From JBFLVQ01 sp040758525 (lineage in GTDB: Bacteria > Acidobacteriota > Blastocatellia > Chloracidobacteriales > JADJPF01): a DNA stretch of 43,818 bases. The DNA is taken from contig JBFLVQ010000006.1 of the NCBI GenBank assembly GCA_040758525.1, positions 1-43,818 on the forward strand, read 5' to 3'. The notes beneath the pieces were generated by a model, which made no database searches, had not been told where the DNA came from, and saw only the letters and a list, made by a program, of their open reading frames with translations. The translations under genes and the position numbers were made by a program. Shown here piece after piece: positions 15,980-24,324 of this stretch (positions within the stretch are counted from its first letter, which is position 1; the number at the start of each line of letters is the position of its first letter).

Positions 15980-17206
15980 ATGCCAGTTTACGTCTTCAAA
16001 GGACGCAACCGTACGAATGAGGTGGTAGTTGGCGAGCGCTTTGCTCCAGACCGGCAAACGCTAGAGAATCTATTACGGCGCGAACAAGTGATTCTCACCA
16101 GTGTAAAGGAGAAAGGCAAAGAAGTCGCAATTCCAAAACTGAGTAAACGACAGAAGGTGAAATCGAAAGAGTTGGCCATCTTCACCCGTCAATTCTCAGT
16201 TATGATTGACGCCGGTCTGCCTCTTGTACAATGCCTAGATATTCTCGGTAATCAACAGACCAACAACTACTTCAAACAGGTTCTCCTCCAGGTGCGCTCC
16301 GACGTAGAATCCGGCATGACATTAGCCGAATCCATGTCTCGGCATCCTAAGGTCTTTGAACCGCTCTACGTGAACATGGTGGCGGCTGGTGAAACAGGCG
16401 GTATCCTTGATCTAATCCTGCAACGCCTCTCAACCTACATTGAAAAGATTGTCAAATTAAAGAGTGATGTAACCTCGGCGCTTATCTATCCAGCCGCGGT
16501 TATTGTACTCGCGGTCGTAGTCGTAGCAGTGATTATGGTGGTTGTGATTCCCGCCTTCAAGAACATCTTTGAAGGTATGTTGGGGCCTGGTGAGGCACTG
16601 CCATTACCGACTGAAATTGTGATCTCAATCAGCGACTTTATGGCCAGCTACTGGTGGATTATGGCAATTCTTATAGGCGGCTTTGCCTATGCCATTAAAT
16701 CCTACTATGAGACGAGCAATGGAAGGCGTGTGATCGATAACCTGTTGCTTAAGGTTCCTGTGATTGGTGACATACTGCGTAAGATTGCCGTAGCCCGCTT
16801 CTCGCGTACGCTGGCGACATTACTTTCATCTGGTGTGCCAATCCTTGAATCGCTTGATATCACCGCTCGTACCGCGGGCAATGTGATTATCCAAGAAGCG
16901 ATTATGAAGGTGCGTGCTGGTATTGAGCAGGGCCAGACGATTGTTGAACCGCTTAAGAGTACAGGTATCTTCCCACCCATGGTGAGCCAGATGATTGGCG
17001 TCGGTGAACAGACTGGTGCGCTCGACTCTATGCTTACCAAGATCGCCGACTTCTATGAACAGGAGGTTGATGCTGCTGTTGCTAATATGCTCACACTGCT
17101 TGAGCCAATTATGATTGTTTTTCTGGGCGTAACGATTGGTAGCATCGTGATCTCGATGTACTTGCCGCTCTTCGTCCTCATTGGCCGCTTGGCAAACAAG
17201 CACTGA
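15980..17206 (+). CDS. pilC: Type IV pilus inner-membrane platform protein PilC
   Basis: The 408-residue protein is a full-length GspF/PilC family member. It has a short cytoplasmic start (MPVYVFKGRN), then two homologous F domains (about 68-195 and 270-395) with the motifs FTRQFSVMIDAGLPL, AAGETGG and, in the second, ATLLSSGVPILESL and GVGEQTG. Hydrophobic segments lie at about 170-195, 215-240 and 375-400. PilC is the membrane platform that couples the PilB and PilT motors to pilin. The ATG at 15980 has an AAGGAG site 13 bases upstream (15961-15966), slightly long. A terminator-like hairpin begins 9 bases after the stop. Confidence 0.95.
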   Translation: MPVYVFKGRNRTNEVVVGERFAPDRQTLENLLRREQVILTSVKEKGKEVAIPKLSKRQKVKSKELAIFTRQFSVMIDAGLPLVQCLDILGNQQTNNYFKQVLLQVRSDVESGMTLAESMSRHPKVFEPLYVNMVAAGETGGILDLILQRLSTYIEKIVKLKSDVTSALIYPAAVIVLAVVVVAVIMVVVIPAFKNIFEGMLGPGEALPLPTEIVISISDFMASYWWIMAILIGGFAYAIKSYYETSNGRRVIDNLLLKVPVIGDILRKIAVARFSRTLATLLSSGVPILESLDITARTAGNVIIQEAIMKVRAGIEQGQTIVEPLKSTGIFPPMVSQMIGVGEQTGALDSMLTKIADFYEQEVDAAVANMLTLLEPIMIVFLGVTIGSIVISMYLPLFVLIGRLANKH

Positions 17207-17215
17207 TGTATTTAG

Positions 17216-17259
17216 AAAGCAACCGGTTGTTAGCATTGGCGACAGACCGGTTGCTTTTT
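17216..17259 (+). terminator. Rho-independent terminator-like hairpin between pilC and pilS
   Basis: AAAGCAACCGGT (17216-17227) pairs perfectly with ACCGGTTGCTTT (17246-17257), 12 bp with an 18-base loop, running into a five-T tract (17255-17259). It lies before the preferred pilS start at 17275, so it should separate or attenuate the downstream gene. Confidence 0.75.
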
Positions 17260-17274
17260 CTTGAGGGACGAGGC

Positions 17275-19002
17275 ATGCGCAATAAGTTGATCTGGCTTAT
17301 AGCATCCCGCCTCACTGTAATCCTAATACTTCTTGGTACAGCATATATCCTCAACCTAATTAATGAGGAACCTAATAAATGTTATGAAGTTATTTTTAGC
17401 CTAATTAAGTCTAAACAACCTATATCTTGTCTAGTTAATTTCTTTATTGATGCGACTCTTGTTACTGCATTTCTCTCAATTGTCTATAGCACTGCTATTA
17501 GATTTTCTACCCGCTACAGCTTACAAGCCTACGGTCAGATCTTTACTGACATTCTCTTGATCAGTTGGATTGTCTATCATACCTTGACTACGGAAAAATC
17601 CTTTGCCGCACTCTACCTGGTGGTAGTGCTGGCTGCTATTACAGTACTGCCACGTGTGGGTGTGCTTACTACGGCACTGCTTTGTGTGATTGCTTACCTG
17701 AGTGTTATTGGACTCATACATTATGGGGTTATCAATTCTGAAGTGCCGTATTTAAATCCAGAGCAGAGCGCACCACTTTATATACTTGCTATGTTGGTAA
17801 TTGGTGCATTGGGTGGTCAGATCTCAGAACGATTACGACGTTCTCACCTAGAACTAGAACAAGCAACTCAGCATCTAGCCAATCTGCAAGCATTCAATGA
17901 GCGTATCATTGAGAGCATACATAGTGGGTTAGTAACAACCGATATTGAAGGCAAACTCCTCTCCTTTAATCGTGCTGCTGAAGAGTTGTGTGAGTATAAG
18001 GCAAATCAGGCGATAAATAAGAATTTCTCAGATATTTTTGGTGACCAGTCCGCCCATATTACCTTTGGCCCCAAAGCACTTGAGATAACACGTTCGATTC
18101 GTTTCACTACCATTTGTAAATCGGCTCGTGGGCGCCAGATGCACTTAGGTATTACAGCTTCGCCACTCTTTAGGGAGACCGGCGAGATCACTGGTCTAGT
18201 ATTCTCTTTCCAAGATTTGACTGAGATTATGAAGCTTGAGCAGCAGGTAAGGAGGCGAGATAGGCTGGCAGCAATGGGCAAGATGGCAGCAGGTATTGCC
18301 CATGAAATCCGCAACCCTCTTGCCGCCATGCGTGGTTCAATTCAAGTACTACGTAGCGAGCTAGCTCTTAGCGAGGATCAGAATCACTTAATGCAGATTG
18401 TACTGCGTGAATCAGACCGACTCGATAAGATTGTCAGTGACTTCCTTGCCTATGCGCGTCCCACACCAGCTAAGCCGATAGAGTTTGATCTGGTCATACT
18501 GATCTCTGAAACCGTTTCATTACTACGCTATAGTTCAGAGCTAAACGAAAAGCATCAAGTGGTAACAGAATGTCCAGCACAGTTTCTCTTTGTTGCTGAC
18601 GCCAATCAGATTCGGCAAATAATCTGGAATCTTGCCCGCAATGCTGTACAGGCAATGCCTGATGGTGGCACCCTAAAGATTGGCCTACAGCAAACGGAGC
18701 GACTTGAAGTAGAACTCTCCTTTGAAGATACTGGTATAGGTATGTCGGGTGAAGAGATGGAGCGTATGTTTGAGCCATTCAATTCTTCCCGCCCAGGCGG
18801 CACCGGGTTAGGCCTAGCAATTGTCTATCAGATTGTTAGCGATCATAACGGTAAGATAAATGTTGAGAGCCAACCGCATCAAGGCACTAAGATCGCGATT
18901 CACTTACCCTCACCAGGCGCTGCCAATCTTTCTGATACTGATATCAAACTTATCGATCCTGCCTCCATTGATAGATTGTCGCCACGCCCAATAACTTCCT
19001 AA
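17275..19002 (+). CDS. pilS: PilS-like PAS sensor histidine kinase
   Basis: From the ATG at 17275 the product has 575 residues. It contains about six N-terminal membrane segments (first 190 residues), a short coiled linker, a PAS domain (about 203-300, with IIESIHSGLVTTDIEGKLLS), a HisKA dimerisation domain with the phospho-acceptor H343 in GIAHEIRNPLAAM, and a HATPase domain (NLARNAVQAMPDGG, EDTGIGMSG, GGTGLGLAIV). This is the architecture of PilS, which phosphorylates PilR to control pilin transcription. A longer start at 17206, overlapping the pilC stop, is open, but those 23 codons coincide with a perfect terminator hairpin, so I reject it. GAGGGACGAGG upstream of 17275 can serve as ribosome site. 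Confidence 0.88.
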   Translation: MRNKLIWLIASRLTVILILLGTAYILNLINEEPNKCYEVIFSLIKSKQPISCLVNFFIDATLVTAFLSIVYSTAIRFSTRYSLQAYGQIFTDILLISWIVYHTLTTEKSFAALYLVVVLAAITVLPRVGVLTTALLCVIAYLSVIGLIHYGVINSEVPYLNPEQSAPLYILAMLVIGALGGQISERLRRSHLELEQATQHLANLQAFNERIIESIHSGLVTTDIEGKLLSFNRAAEELCEYKANQAINKNFSDIFGDQSAHITFGPKALEITRSIRFTTICKSARGRQMHLGITASPLFRETGEITGLVFSFQDLTEIMKLEQQVRRRDRLAAMGKMAAGIAHEIRNPLAAMRGSIQVLRSELALSEDQNHLMQIVLRESDRLDKIVSDFLAYARPTPAKPIEFDLVILISETVSLLRYSSELNEKHQVVTECPAQFLFVADANQIRQIIWNLARNAVQAMPDGGTLKIGLQQTERLEVELSFEDTGIGMSGEEMERMFEPFNSSRPGGTGLGLAIVYQIVSDHNGKINVESQPHQGTKIAIHLPSPGAANLSDTDIKLIDPASIDRLSPRPITS

Positions 19003-19097
19003 GCCACTGTAGGAATTTTGTTCTCTATTGTATGTAATCAATACATCTCTTTTTCCCTCCTGACTCTTTCTCGGCAATAGCAACCAATTTATATACA

Positions 19098-19125
19098 ACC
19101 ATTTACCTTATACAAAGGAAATGGT
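19098..19125 (+). other. Inverted repeat downstream of pilS
   Basis: ACCATTT(A)CC (19098-19107) pairs with GGAAATGGT (19117-19125) with one bulged A and a 9-base loop. No T-run follows. The gap 19003-19210 also contains a weaker ATGTA/TACAT hairpin (19032-19046) followed by CTCTTTTTCC, which may be the pilS terminator. Confidence 0.3.
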
Positions 19126-19210
19126 ATGGGAATTGATACTAGTGACCCATTAGATCCAAGGGAAATTTCGCATAGTCTAAGATAGTAGCTCGATTAACAT
19201 AGGAGGCATC

Positions 19211-19810
19211 ATGGTAAAAAAATTAATAGCGAGCGTAATTAGCATTATTTTATTGCTGGCGGCCGCCGCTCCTCTGACACAGGCACAAGAGTATCGTCGG
19301 CGTAAACCTTCGAAAACCCGTACAGGTCTGAAAATTGGCGCTGGCGCAGCAGTAGGAGCAGGTATTGGCGCGCTCGTAGGTGGTGGCAAAGGTGCCGCTG
19401 CAGGCGCATTGATTGGTGGTGGCGCACTCGCCGCTCAATCGGTTGCTAAACGCAACTCTGGCTATGGCCGACGTACTCGCACAATCGGTACAATCGCGGC
19501 TGGCACTGCGATTGGTACAGGCGTAGGCGCCGCCATAGGAGGCGGTAAAGGTGCTGGTATAGGCGCTCTACTAGGTGGTGGCGGCTCAACAGTCTATGCG
19601 CTTACACGTAAGGATCTGAAAGAACCTCGTTATGAAGCCAGGCGAGTCAGCCGACAACAGGGGGCTAGCAATGCCGTTTATCAGCAAGATCCGCGCGCTG
19701 TCGAAAGTGATGATCCCTACCGCCGTTTAAGTGGGCCACAGGGCGCTTGCGTAGGCCATCTGCTTTGTGATGGCAGTACTGTGATCTATGAACAGAATCA
19801 ATACAGATAA
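19211..19810 (+). CDS. Secreted glycine-zipper protein, copy 1
   Basis: The 199-residue protein has a signal peptide (about 1-25, ending TQAQ), a basic stretch (YRRRKPSKTRTG) and two glycine-zipper hairpins. The first is near residues 37-75 (GAGIGALVGGGKGAAAGALIG) and the second near 90-130 (GTGVGAAIGGGKGAGIGALLG), separated by SVAKRNSGYGRRTRT. The C-terminal 60 residues are polar with two cysteines (ACVGHLLC). Glycine zippers insert in or pack against membranes, and occur in small outer-membrane and envelope-stress proteins. A strong TAGGAGG site supports the ATG at 19211. The gene lies between pilS and pilR and has a shorter paralogue two genes on. Confidence 0.8.
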   Translation: MVKKLIASVISIILLLAAAAPLTQAQEYRRRKPSKTRTGLKIGAGAAVGAGIGALVGGGKGAAAGALIGGGALAAQSVAKRNSGYGRRTRTIGTIAAGTAIGTGVGAAIGGGKGAGIGALLGGGGSTVYALTRKDLKEPRYEARRVSRQQGASNAVYQQDPRAVESDDPYRRLSGPQGACVGHLLCDGSTVIYEQNQYR

Positions 19811-19828
19811 TGTGGGAGGAGATGTGTA

Positions 19829-20302
19829 ATGAAGAAGTGCAGTCTAATACTTACTCTTCTGCTTCTCATTACGGTTGGTTGTGGCAGCAAGGAGCCAACA
19901 ACTACCAATAACGATACTAAAGTGGCAGCAGCAACTAACAACACTGCTTCGGTTAATGACCCTTCACAAACCGCCAAGAACTATTTTGAGGCAGTGCGGG
20001 GACGGCACTATAGCGAAGTACGTGATCTGCTTTCGCAACGCAGTATAACCAACCTGACCGATGCTGCCAACCGTGCTAACAGTAATCTTGATCAGATGCT
20101 TAAACGGGCCATTGATCGAGATGCACAGGAGTTGGCCGATAATGGTGCAACAAACTTCGAGACCCGCAATGAGGATATACGTGGGGATCGCGCTACTGTT
20201 GAGGCAAAGGCGACTAATGCTCCACAATGGGCGCGTATCAGCCTAGTAAAAGAGGATAACAATTGGAAGATAAATATTGACGAAACCTCTCCAGTCGAAT
20301 AG
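19829..20302 (+). CDS. Small lipoprotein with NTF2/DUF4878-like domain
   Basis: The 157-residue protein has a lipoprotein signal peptide with the lipobox ITVGC and the acylated cysteine at C18. After it comes a Thr/Asn-rich linker (about 24-48), typical of an extended tether, then a compact domain (about 50-155). That domain starts with SQTAKNYFEAVRGRHYSEV, has a long helical middle, and ends with strands ATVEAKATN, WARISLVKEDNNWKIN. This is the layout of DUF4878/NTF2-like lipoproteins, whose roles are mostly unknown. It starts 18 bases after the first glycine-zipper gene, so the two are probably one operon; a strong terminator follows. Confidence 0.75.
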   Translation: MKKCSLILTLLLLITVGCGSKEPTTTNNDTKVAAATNNTASVNDPSQTAKNYFEAVRGRHYSEVRDLLSQRSITNLTDAANRANSNLDQMLKRAIDRDAQELADNGATNFETRNEDIRGDRATVEAKATNAPQWARISLVKEDNNWKINIDETSPVE

Positions 20303-20326
20303 GCGCTTAATTGCTAACTCCTCAGG

Positions 20327-20365
20327 CCGCAGACATAACCACGGCTTTGTCTGCGGTATTTTTTT
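20327..20365 (+). terminator. Rho-independent terminator after the lipoprotein gene
   Basis: CCGCAGACA (20327-20335) pairs with TGTCTGCGG (20348-20356), 9 bp with a 12-base loop, followed by TATTTTTTT. The rest of the 312-base gap to 20614 shows no clear promoter; it contains a short GGGA/TCCC hairpin near 20515-20530. Confidence 0.88.
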
Positions 20366-20614
20366 CTCTTATTAAAGATTGGCTAATAATTAAGTGACCA
20401 CCGTAATTGCACCCATTACGTCTATCTGATACACCATTTGGCATATTAAACCTTCCTCTATTTCTCTCGATGATACTGGATCAGCAAGTCAATCAGTTGA
20501 TTTTCCTGTGTTTGGGAGAATTTCCCGAAATACTACTAAGGCGGTATATCAGTTGCCCAGCAAGTTCACAACAACGCAAATCCCGTTAAAAATAGGCACT
20601 AGTGAGGAGGATAT

Positions 20615-21073
20615 ATGAAAAAGTGTTCTATCACGATACTGACCAGTATCGTGTTGCTATTAGTGGCCGCAATACCAAGTTATGCCAGCCACAATTATCG
20701 GCGGCGGCCATCTAAAACCCGTACAATTTTGCAGGTTGGGGCAGGCACGGCGTTGGGTGCTGGTCTAGGAGCTGCGATTGGTGGCGGGCGAGGCGCAGCG
20801 GCTGGCGCGTTATTGGGCGGTGGTACACTGGGGGCGTATTCGCTAGCGCGGCGCAATTCAGGCTATAGCTCACGTACACGCACTATTGCTACAGTTGCTA
20901 GTGGAGCGGCACTGGGTACAGGTCTAGGGGCGGCGATTGGTGGTGGCAAAGGGGCGGGCATAGGCGCGCTGTTAGGTACAGGTGGTTCAACCATCTATGC
21001 GCTTACACGCAACAATAGTCCGCGCCACGTAACTCGTAATTATCCACGTCGTTGCTATTCAAGGCGTCGTTAG
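20615..21073 (+). CDS. Secreted glycine-zipper protein, copy 2
   Basis: This 152-residue paralogue of the 19211 product shares the basic start (YRRRPSKTRT), both zipper hairpins (about 40-70 and 88-118, with GAGLGAAIGGGRGAAAGALLG and GAAIGGGKGAGIGALLG) and the ARRNSGYSSRTRT linker. It lacks most of the polar C-terminal extension and ends in an Arg-rich tail (YPRRCYSRRR). The signal peptide covers about residues 1-24 (ending SYAS). A GAGGAGG site fixes the ATG at 20615. The two paralogues are separated by the lipoprotein gene and its terminator, so this copy is probably a separate transcription unit. Function unknown; envelope location is inferred from the signal peptide and zippers. Confidence 0.8.
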   Translation: MKKCSITILTSIVLLLVAAIPSYASHNYRRRPSKTRTILQVGAGTALGAGLGAAIGGGRGAAAGALLGGGTLGAYSLARRNSGYSSRTRTIATVASGAALGTGLGAAIGGGKGAGIGALLGTGGSTIYALTRNNSPRHVTRNYPRRCYSRRR

Positions 21074-21086
21074 TATCCTACCAAAG

Positions 21087-21125
21087 AATGGATTCAATAA
21101 AGCCATTTTTATTGAATCCATTTTT
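21087..21125 (+). terminator. Rho-independent terminator before pilR
   Basis: AATGGATTCAATAAA (21087-21101) pairs perfectly with TTTATTGAATCCATT (21108-21122), a 15-bp stem with a 6-base loop, then TTT. It isolates pilR from the glycine-zipper genes. Confidence 0.85.
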
Positions 21126-21186
21126 ACTCACATTTTGTCTTCTCTTTGATTCACAACCTCTGGTAAAAGCGCTATAATCCGGCATT

Positions 21187-22602
21187 ATGCCGAAGATACT
21201 GGTAGTTGATGATGAACGGAGCATGCGCGAACTGCTTGAGCGTGTCTTTCAACGTGAAGGTTACACTGTTCATGTGGCGGATGACGGCGCACGTGCACTA
21301 GAGACGATCCGAACCAGTGTGTACGACCTAGTGATTTCAGATGTAAAGATGCCTGGCCTGACTGGTCTGGAACTACTCACCCAATGTCGTGAAGTCTCCC
21401 CTGATACAATGATCATAATCATGACTGCTTTCGCCACCATTGAGAATGCACGCGAGGCGTTTAAGTATGGAGCGGAAGATTTCATTCAGAAACCATTCGA
21501 TATCGATGAACTGAAGTTAGTAGTACAAAAGGCATTAGAGAAGAGCAAACTACGCCAGGAGAATGCTCTGCTCAAACGTGAGCTAAAGGAACGTGGTCGC
21601 CTAGAAAATATCATAGGACAGTCCCGCTGTATGCAAGAGGTCTATAAGATGATCCTTAACGTCGCCTCGACCTCAAGTACAGTTTTGATACAGGGCGAGT
21701 CAGGCACAGGCAAAGAGTTGGTTGCGCGTGCCATACATAGCTGTAGCCTGCGTGCTAATGCACCCTTTGTTTCGATCAATTGTGGCGCTTTTGCTGAAAC
21801 ATTGCTGGAATCGGAACTCTTTGGTTATATGAAAGGCGCTTTTACAGGCGCGCAGACTAATAAGAAAGGTCTCTTCGAGGCAGCACATGGTGGTACGATC
21901 TTTCTTGACGAGATCTCTGAGATGAGTCCAACCATGCAGGTAAAACTACTGCGTGTGCTACAAGAGCGTATGGTGCGGCGTGTTGGTAGTACTGAAGAGA
22001 TTCCCATTGATACTCGTGTGATCGCAGCTACTAACCGCGATCTAGCGCGTATGGTTGAGGAGAAGTTCTTCCGTCAGGATCTCTACTATAGGGTCAATAT
22101 AATAATGATCAAGCTGCCGCCACTACGCGATCGCAAAGAGGATATACGTGCGCTTGCTGAACATTTCCTACTGCGCTACGCACGTAGCGCCAGTCGTCAT
22201 ATATATGGCATCTCTGAAGAGGCACTGCGCTACTTGGAAAATTACGATTGGCCTGGCAATGTACGCGAATTAGAAAATGCCATCGAGCGTGCTGTTGCAC
22301 TTGAGCCCACTAATGAGGTCCAACCTGAGCGTCTACCTGAGTCAATACTTAAATATAGTCCTACTCAATTACAATCTTTCCTCTCGCTCCCTGAAGAGGG
22401 GATCGATCTAGAGACCTATATTGCGGAACTGGAGAAGCTTTTTATTCTTGAGGCACTACGTCGCACTACTGGTAATCAGACTCGTGCTGCTGACCTATTG
22501 CATATGCCTGTACGTAGTCTACGTCATCTTCTAGATAAGCACCGCATACGCCATACGGCAAATATGTTGCGCGAGACTGCCGATACAACTAAACCTCAGT
22601 AG
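21187..22602 (+). CDS. pilR: PilR-like sigma-54-dependent response regulator
   Basis: The 471-residue protein has a receiver domain (about 1-120) with the phospho-acceptor D52 in ISDVKMPG, an AAA+ sigma-54 activator domain (about 145-375) with Walker A GESGTGKE (170-177), the sigma-54 contact loop GAFTGA (217-222), Walker B GTIFLDEI and an arginine-finger region, and a C-terminal Fis-type helix-turn-helix (about 425-455, GNQTRAADLLHMPVRSLRHLL). This is the NtrC/PilR class that remodels sigma-54 polymerase at -24/-12 promoters. With pilS nearby it is most likely the cognate regulator of pilus genes. There is no pilin gene next to it. The start ATG at 21187 lacks a strong Shine-Dalgarno. Confidence 0.93.
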   Translation: MPKILVVDDERSMRELLERVFQREGYTVHVADDGARALETIRTSVYDLVISDVKMPGLTGLELLTQCREVSPDTMIIIMTAFATIENAREAFKYGAEDFIQKPFDIDELKLVVQKALEKSKLRQENALLKRELKERGRLENIIGQSRCMQEVYKMILNVASTSSTVLIQGESGTGKELVARAIHSCSLRANAPFVSINCGAFAETLLESELFGYMKGAFTGAQTNKKGLFEAAHGGTIFLDEISEMSPTMQVKLLRVLQERMVRRVGSTEEIPIDTRVIAATNRDLARMVEEKFFRQDLYYRVNIIMIKLPPLRDRKEDIRALAEHFLLRYARSASRHIYGISEEALRYLENYDWPGNVRELENAIERAVALEPTNEVQPERLPESILKYSPTQLQSFLSLPEEGIDLETYIAELEKLFILEALRRTTGNQTRAADLLHMPVRSLRHLLDKHRIRHTANMLRETADTTKPQ

Positions 22603-22722
22603 CAGCTAGACAAATCTCTCTTCTCTGTAACCTCAAATTTCCTTTTCTTATTTCCCACTATCAACTAGAATTAGGGCTATCTGAAAGGCAATAATGAGTC
22701 TTCCTGCAGGCAGATTTTGTCG

Positions 22723-23751
22723 ATGAGCACATCCAAAGCGAACATCACGATAGGCGTTATTGGCTGCGGCCACTGGGGCCCAAACCATATACGCACTTTT
22801 TCTACAATCGCAGGATCGAAAGTAGCGGCAGCAGCAGATCTAGATACTGAGCGGCTAGCTAGTGTAGCCAAGCTCTATCCAGGATTGCGATTAGTACGTG
22901 ATTACCATGAGTTGCTCACTGACAGTACAATAGATGCTGTTGTGATCTCTACTCCTACCAAAACACATTACAAAATTACCAAGGAGGCACTAGAGGCAGG
23001 CAAACAGGTACTAGTCGAGAAGCCGCTCTGTCTAACTGCAATAGAAGGAGAGGAATTAGTACAATTGGCCAAGGAACGCAATCTTGTCTTGATGGTTGGC
23101 CAAGTCTTCCTCTTCAATAATGGTATACTCAAGTTAAAAGAGTATCTGGAATTTGGTGACTTAGGTAAGATCTACTGTATAGGCTCAACACGCACCAATC
23201 TAGGACCAATCCGTCAAGATGTTAATGCTGTCTACGATCTAGCTTCGCATGATATTGCGATCTTTAACTTCCTGCTTGGTACACATCCACGTGAAGTCTC
23301 GGCGGTAGGAGAAGCTTTTCTACAGAAAGGGATCGAGGATCTTGCCTTTATCTCTATGCGCTATCCTAACGACATACTAGCACGTATACAGGTGTCCTGG
23401 TTGGATCCGCGTAAAGTGCGTGAGATCACTCTGGTAGGTGACAAGAAGATGGTCACTTGGGATGACCTGGCAGTAGTCGGGCCCGTACAGATCTATGACA
23501 AGGGTGTGGTGCGCGAACCTTATTATGAAGATTATGGTCACTTCCATCTGCTTGCCCGTGAGGGTGACATCACCATACCACGTATTAAGATGGAAGAGCC
23601 ATTGAAGAATCAGGCACGCTATTTTCTAAACGCGATTAGAAAAGGTCACGCTGATGTATCGGATGGTGCCAGTGGTCTGGAGGTGGTGCGTGCTATTGAA
23701 GCAATCCAACAATCGCTCAACCAGCGTGGTGCACCTATCGAGGTGAAATAA
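22723..23751 (+). CDS. Gfo/Idh/MocA-family sugar dehydrogenase, WbpB/WlbA-like
   Basis: The 342-residue protein has an N-terminal NAD-binding Rossmann fold (GVIGCGHWGPNHIRTF), the family motif EKPLC with the likely catalytic lysine K100, and a C-terminal alpha/beta substrate domain with the SHDI motif. With the acetyltransferase and aminotransferase that follow, it fits the 3-dehydrogenase step on UDP-GlcNAc-uronic acid (WbpB of Pseudomonas, WlbA of Bordetella). Substrate is inferred from the cluster. A TTG at 22717 could add two residues; the ATG at 22723 is preferred. It heads a tight four-gene operon, 3 bases before the next start. Confidence 0.85.
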   Translation: MSTSKANITIGVIGCGHWGPNHIRTFSTIAGSKVAAAADLDTERLASVAKLYPGLRLVRDYHELLTDSTIDAVVISTPTKTHYKITKEALEAGKQVLVEKPLCLTAIEGEELVQLAKERNLVLMVGQVFLFNNGILKLKEYLEFGDLGKIYCIGSTRTNLGPIRQDVNAVYDLASHDIAIFNFLLGTHPREVSAVGEAFLQKGIEDLAFISMRYPNDILARIQVSWLDPRKVREITLVGDKKMVTWDDLAVVGPVQIYDKGVVREPYYEDYGHFHLLAREGDITIPRIKMEEPLKNQARYFLNAIRKGHADVSDGASGLEVVRAIEAIQQSLNQRGAPIEVK

Positions 23752-23754
23752 GCG

Positions 23755-24324
23755 ATGGCCGATTTCTTCAAGCATGAAACGGCACTAGTGGAAAGTGATC
23801 AGATTGGTAATGGTACACGTATCTGGGCCTATGTCCATGTAATGCGTGGTGCGATCATTGGCGAGCACTGCAATATCTGTGATCACTCTTTTATTGAGTC
23901 GGGTGCAGTAATTGGCAACAATGTAACGATCAAGAATGGTGTCTCAGTATGGGATAAGGTCACTATTGAGGACGGTGTTTTTTTGGGTCCAAATGCCGCA
24001 CTTACTAATGACCGCTGGCCGCGTAGTCGTAATCCTGATTGGCAGGTAAGTGAGACATTGATCGGGCGCGGCGCCACGATTGGTGCTAATGCGACAATTG
24101 TATGTGGGATACGTATAGGCGCTTATGCTATGGTAGGCGCGGGTGCCGTTATTACACATGATATACCCGCTTACGCACTATGTTATGGCAATCCTGCCCG
24201 TGTGCATGGTTGGGTCTGTGTTTGTGCCCACAAGCTCGACTTCGCTAGCAGACAGGCTATTTGTGAGAAATGTGGACGACGCTATCAGAAAAACAATGAC
24301 GAGGTGAGCGCAATCGAATCATGA
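23755..24324 (+). CDS. Left-handed beta-helix N-acetyltransferase, WbpD/WlbB-like, with zinc-ribbon-like tail
   Basis: The 189-residue protein has hexapeptide repeats over about residues 15-150 (for example IGNGTRIWAYVHV, IGEHCNICDHSFIESGAVIG, IGANATIVCGIRIGAYAMVGAGAVIT), the signature of trimeric acyltransferases. It would acetylate the 3-amino group of the UDP-sugar made by its neighbours, using acetyl-CoA. The C-terminus carries a CxC...CxxC set (WVCVCAHKL and CEKCGRRY), a small metal-ribbon-like tail seen in relatives of this type. The stop overlaps the next start (ATGA), indicating translational coupling. Confidence 0.87.
   Translation: MADFFKHETALVESDQIGNGTRIWAYVHVMRGAIIGEHCNICDHSFIESGAVIGNNVTIKNGVSVWDKVTIEDGVFLGPNAALTNDRWPRSRNPDWQVSETLIGRGATIGANATIVCGIRIGAYAMVGAGAVITHDIPAYALCYGNPARVHGWVCVCAHKLDFASRQAICEKCGRRYQKNNDEVSAIES

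Noticed and set aside
17206..17274. 23-codon N-terminal extension of pilS overlapping the pilC stop
   Set aside because: The segment is a 12-bp perfect terminator-like hairpin, and 17275 gives a proper start of the membrane region.
20407..20589. 60-codon frame in the gap before glycine-zipper copy 2
   Set aside because: No ribosome site, no recognisable sequence, and it follows a terminator.
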